Positions 61,104 through 64,000 of a DNA stretch of 64,000 nucleotides are shown piece by piece; position 1 is the stretch's first letter, and every line of letters begins with the position of its first letter. Under the pieces are notes generated by a model. It searched no databases. It saw only the letters and a program-made list of their open reading frames with translations, and was not told where the DNA came from. The stretch comes from Verrucomicrobiaceae bacterium (GTDB taxonomy: Bacteria > Verrucomicrobiota > Verrucomicrobiia > Verrucomicrobiales > Verrucomicrobiaceae), in the NCBI GenBank assembly GCA_027486585.1, contig JAIXOU010000110.1, forward strand, positions 1 to 64,000, read 5' to 3'. Made by a program: the position numbers and the translations under genes.

Positions 61104-62588
61104 ATGTCTGATCTTCTCACCCACCCACTTTGGGAAGCTGATAGTCTAGGCAGTCCGCTGCCTGATGATGAGTATGGCGTCAGCGTCAGTCTGCCGCTCT
61201 GGAAACATGTGATTGGCTACGAAGAAGGTGATCCTGACATCGTTTCCAAGTTCCGTTCTGGTTATCCACGCTTTTGCTGCCCACCGGCGGTGAGTGCGCT
61301 TTTTGGTGCAGCGGAAAAAGAACTCGCCGGTGAGGGTGAGCGTTGTCTGGTTTTTCCCCGTCTTCTTCATGCGGAACGCTGTGTGGAGTTCATCGCTCGT
61401 CATGGTTTTGCAGGCCGTGCAGTTGCGTGGACAGAAGCGCTGGGCGTGGTCATTTTTCCAGCGGATGCCTATGTCACCGCCCGTCGATTCTGGCGCTTCT
61501 GTGGGGAGGTGGTGAGCACACGCCAAGCCTGCGATGTGCTTGGAAGAATCAAGAGTGATGTCACCGAAGCCGAAGGCGCAGCTGCGAGTCTGATCTTGCG
61601 TCAGCGCCTTGCTGAGCTTTCTGGGCAACAACCTGAAGATGTGTTTCTTTTCCCTTCAGGCATGGCGGCAAATTTTGCCGTACATCGCATGTTGACGACT
61701 CTCTTCCCAGGTCGGAAAACGGCGCAGCTAGATTTCCCTTATGTCGATGTTTTGAAGCTCCAGCAAATGTTTGGCCATGGGGCGCATTTCCTGCCGTTGC
61801 TCACGGAGAGTGAGTATGCGGATCTTCATCGCTTGCTTCAAAATGAGCCCTTGGCAGGGCTTTTTTGTGAGGCCCCGAGTAATCCGTTGCTGCGTTGCGT
61901 GGATCTTCCGCGATTGCTGAAAATCCGTGCCGAGACTCAGCCGGATGTGCCGATCATCGTTGATGATACGATCTCCACGGTGGTTCATGTCGATGCCATG
62001 CGCGTGGCAGATGCGGTGACCTCCAGTTTGACGAAGATTTTTTCCGGAGCTGGGGATGTCTTGGCTGGCAGTGTCATTCTGAATCGTGCCTCACCGCACT
62101 ATGCCGCCTTCTCTGCATTTCTCAAAGCTCATGCTGACCATACTCTCTGGCGCGGAGATGCAGTTGCTTTAGAATTGAATAGTCGCGACTTTGCTCATCG
62201 TGCGCGGATTATGAGTCGAAATGCTTTAGCACTGGCTGATTTCCTGAAAACGCATCCTCGAGTCGAAAAAGTCTGGCATGCACGCCATCAAGGTGGACCA
62301 GGTTACGAATTGATTCGTCGTGAAGACGGTGGTTATGGCTGCCTGTTCTCCTTCTTGCTCAAAGATGCCGCGCAGACCAGCCCTGCTTTTTATGATGCCT
62401 TGAAGGTCTGCAAGGGCCCAAGTTTGGGCACGAATTTCACCTTGGTCTGTCCTTACACGTTGTTAGCCCATTATGACGAACTCGACTGGGCTGCTAGCTG
62501 CGGCGTGCCAAGTCACCTGATTCGTGTATCTGCCGGATTGGAAGATAGCGCGGATCTCATGGCGAGATTCGCCGAGGCTCTTGGGTAA
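61104..62588 (+). CDS. Fungal-type (Str2-like) cystathionine gamma-synthase homologue
   Basis: A 494-aa PLP enzyme of the Cys/Met family, longer than the neighbour. The N-terminal block VSLPLWKHVIGYEEGDP and the FRSGYPRF segment resemble fungal cystathionine gamma-synthases, from memory of Str2/Met7. The PLP lysine is K311 in SSLTKIFSGAGDVL. FCEAPSNPLLRC and IRVSAGLEDSADLM are typical. It may make cystathionine, or an O-acylhomoserine-dependent product, and feed the adjacent enzyme. It starts 2 bp after the previous stop. Confidence 0.8.
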   Translation: MSDLLTHPLWEADSLGSPLPDDEYGVSVSLPLWKHVIGYEEGDPDIVSKFRSGYPRFCCPPAVSALFGAAEKELAGEGERCLVFPRLLHAERCVEFIARHGFAGRAVAWTEALGVVIFPADAYVTARRFWRFCGEVVSTRQACDVLGRIKSDVTEAEGAAASLILRQRLAELSGQQPEDVFLFPSGMAANFAVHRMLTTLFPGRKTAQLDFPYVDVLKLQQMFGHGAHFLPLLTESEYADLHRLLQNEPLAGLFCEAPSNPLLRCVDLPRLLKIRAETQPDVPIIVDDTISTVVHVDAMRVADAVTSSLTKIFSGAGDVLAGSVILNRASPHYAAFSAFLKAHADHTLWRGDAVALELNSRDFAHRARIMSRNALALADFLKTHPRVEKVWHARHQGGPGYELIRREDGGYGCLFSFLLKDAAQTSPAFYDALKVCKGPSLGTNFTLVCPYTLLAHYDELDWAASCGVPSHLIRVSAGLEDSADLMARFAEALG

Positions 62589-62608
62589 GAGTGCGCGTTT
62601 CTCGGAAT

Positions 62609-62637
62609 GCAGATGTCGGCGTCGTGCCGACATCTGC
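62609..62637. terminator. Perfect 12-bp stem between convergent genes
   Basis: GCAGATGTCGGC (62609-62620) and its exact reverse complement GCCGACATCTGC (62626-62637) enclose a 5-nt loop (GTCGT). It lies 20 bp past the Str2-like stop and 15 bp from the ilvD stop (62653). No U-run follows on either strand. The position and stability suggest that it stops both transcripts. Confidence 0.7.
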
Positions 62638-62652
62638 CCCAGAGGGTGGAGA

Positions 62653-64000
62653 TTAAAGGCCCATGTCTGTTACGGCACCCAAGCTGGCGCTCGTGGTCAA
62701 CTTGGCATACTTAGCCAAGACTCCACGGGTGTAGCGTGGTTTTGGCTGCTTCCATTTAGCCAGACGATCCTTGAGCTCTTTCGCAGACACACCCAAGGTG
62801 ATTTCACGCTTCTCGGCGTCGATGGTGATGGCGTCACCATTTTTGATGACGGCAATCGGTCCGCCAACAAAGGCCTCAGGTGTGACATGTCCAACCACGA
62901 AACCGTGGCTGCCACCGCTGAAACGTCCGTCGGTGATGAGGGCCACATCTTTGCCAAGACCTTTACCCATGATCGCACTGGTTGGGGAAAGCATCTCTCT
63001 CATGCCTGGACCACCTTTGGGGCCTTCCATGCGGATGACGATGACGTGACCTTTCTTCACCTTGTCGTGCAGGATGGCCTGGAGTGCGGTCTCTTCTGAT
63101 TCAAAGACGATGGCCTTGCCTGTAAATTTGAGTCCTTCTTTGCCGCTGATTTTACCCACCGCACCTTCAGGGCAGAGATTGCCACGGAAGATCACGAGAT
63201 GGCTGTCTTTTTTGATTGGATCACTGAGCGGGCGGATGATGGTCTGGCCCTTCGGATAGAAGATCTTGGATTTTTTCAGGTTCTCCTTCATCGTGCGGCC
63301 GGTGACTGTCAGGCAGTCGCCGTGCATGAGGCCTTCCTCGACGAGCATGCGCATGAGAGGCACGGTGCCACCGATCTTTACCAGATCGTTCATGAAGTAT
63401 TTGCCGCTTGGCTTCAGATCGCCCAGAACGGGAGTCTTTTTGCCGATGCGTGTGAAGTCATCAATGCTCAGTTTTACATTCGCAGCATGGGCCATGGCGA
63501 TGAGATGAAGCACGGCATTGGTGCTGCCACCGAGGGTGATGATCAGGGTGATGGCATTTTCAAACGCTTCTTTCGTCATGATGTCACGGGGCGTGATGCC
63601 TAGCTTGATCATGTTCATGACGGCCACGCCTGCATCGAAGCAGTCGATCAGTTTGTCGTCACCGACGGCGGATTGCGCGCCTGAGTTTGGTAGAGACATA
63701 CCGAGAGCCTCGATAGCGCTGGCCATCGTGTTCGCGGTGTACATGCCTCCGCAGCTGCCTTCTCCAGGAATGGAGTTTTCTTCGATATCGATGAGGTCTT
63801 TGTCGTTGATCTGGCAGTTGGCGTGCTTACCCACGGCTTCAAAAACGGTGACAATGTCGGCATCCTTCTTTTCGTGGCCGACACAGCCTGGAAGGATGGT
63901 GCCGCCATAAACAAACACGCTAGGGCGATTCATACGGGCCATGGCGATCAGGCAACCGGGCATGTTTTTATCGCAACCGCCGATGGCCACGTAGCCGTCC
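62653..64000 (-). CDS. ilvD: Dihydroxy-acid dehydratase (5' end outside the window)
   Basis: The C-terminal 448 residues of IlvD, which dehydrates dihydroxy acids to 2-keto acids in valine and isoleucine synthesis. The frame continues through 64000 with [16 protein letters not shown], so the true start lies further right. Cluster-ligand cysteines are visible in [10 protein letters not shown] and [32 protein letters not shown] near the C-terminus is diagnostic. The stop at 62653 is 15 bp from the terminator hairpin. Confidence 0.95.
   Translation of the reverse strand, partial: DGYVAIGGCDKNMPGCLIAMARMNRPSVFVYGGTILPGCVGHEKKDADIVTVFEAVGKHANCQINDKDLIDIEENSIPGEGSCGGMYTANTMASAIEALGMSLPNSGAQSAVGDDKLIDCFDAGVAVMNMIKLGITPRDIMTKEAFENAITLIITLGGSTNAVLHLIAMAHAANVKLSIDDFTRIGKKTPVLGDLKPSGKYFMNDLVKIGGTVPLMRMLVEEGLMHGDCLTVTGRTMKENLKKSKIFYPKGQTIIRPLSDPIKKDSHLVIFRGNLCPEGAVGKISGKEGLKFTGKAIVFESEETALQAILHDKVKKGHVIVIRMEGPKGGPGMREMLSPTSAIMGKGLGKDVALITDGRFSGGSHGFVVGHVTPEAFVGGPIAVIKNGDAITIDAEKREITLGVSAKELKDRLAKWKQPKPRYTRGVLAKYAKLTTSASLGAVTDMGL

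Overview
The window looks like a chromosomal segment of a verrucomicrobium (Verrucomicrobiaceae, Prosthecobacter/Verrucomicrobium-like). This is inferred from gene content: the LL-diaminopimelate aminotransferase route to lysine (dapL), glgE, many Tat-exported DUF1501, amidohydrolase and sugar-isomerase type proteins, a protein with a LEPR-like N-terminus, paired SGNH hydrolases, and moderately GC-rich sequence with few strong Shine-Dalgarno sites. No rRNA, CRISPR array, insertion sequence or clear prophage is visible. One tRNA gene, tRNA-Ser(CGA), is present.

Layout. 1-165 is an inverted array of 10-bp-phased GTTTAC repeats. 177-4880 (minus) holds a von Willebrand factor A protein, an acyltransferase, a GT81-like glycosyltransferase and phosphatidylserine synthase. 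4947-9140 (plus) has an inactive-looking rhodanese, radC and valS. 9150-16834 (minus) is a complete Yej-type peptide ABC importer: permeases yejB and yejE, a UPF0175/PIN toxin-antitoxin pair, the binding protein yejA, and two separate ATPases. The toxin-antitoxin pair is wired into the operon by four-base overlaps. 16956-19269 holds two unknown exported or membrane proteins. 19424-25120 has a flavin amine oxidase, two copies of a 90-bp repeat beside tRNA-Ser, a glutaredoxin, dapL, a MazF-type toxin-antitoxin pair and class II aldolase. 25323-28363 has ruvX-truA, an intradiol-dioxygenase-like protein and a His-rich protein with 123-bp repeats.

30017-36429 (minus) is the most interesting block: a condensin-like JetA-JetB-JetC (MksF-E-B / Wadjet) operon with intact SMC ATPase motifs. 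No JetD nuclease gene is visible beside it, and a two-gene nucleotidyltransferase module sits between jetA and jetB. 36489-48394 (plus) has an HMA-MauE membrane protein, an AsmA-like protein, an RTX-like surface protein, moaE, an ABC-F ATPase, an ORF6N protein, DUF1501 and amidohydrolase proteins, a beta-lactamase-fold lipoprotein and a small lipoprotein. 48358-55176 has 5-formyl-THF cycloligase, a metallo-beta-lactamase-fold enzyme, a sugar isomerase, a PAS-AraC regulator, bioD, an STN-like protein, a coiled-coil protein, an Rhs remnant and a Uma2 nuclease. 55272-59789 (minus) is a glgE / membrane protein / Fur / kinase run. 59935-62588 has two adjacent Cys/Met-metabolism PLP enzymes, the second of fungal Str2 type. 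The window ends inside ilvD.

Housekeeping functions are interleaved with small selfish or defence modules: two toxin-antitoxin pairs, the nucleotidyltransferase pair and JetABC. Assignments are from reading motifs and family resemblance; no searches were run.
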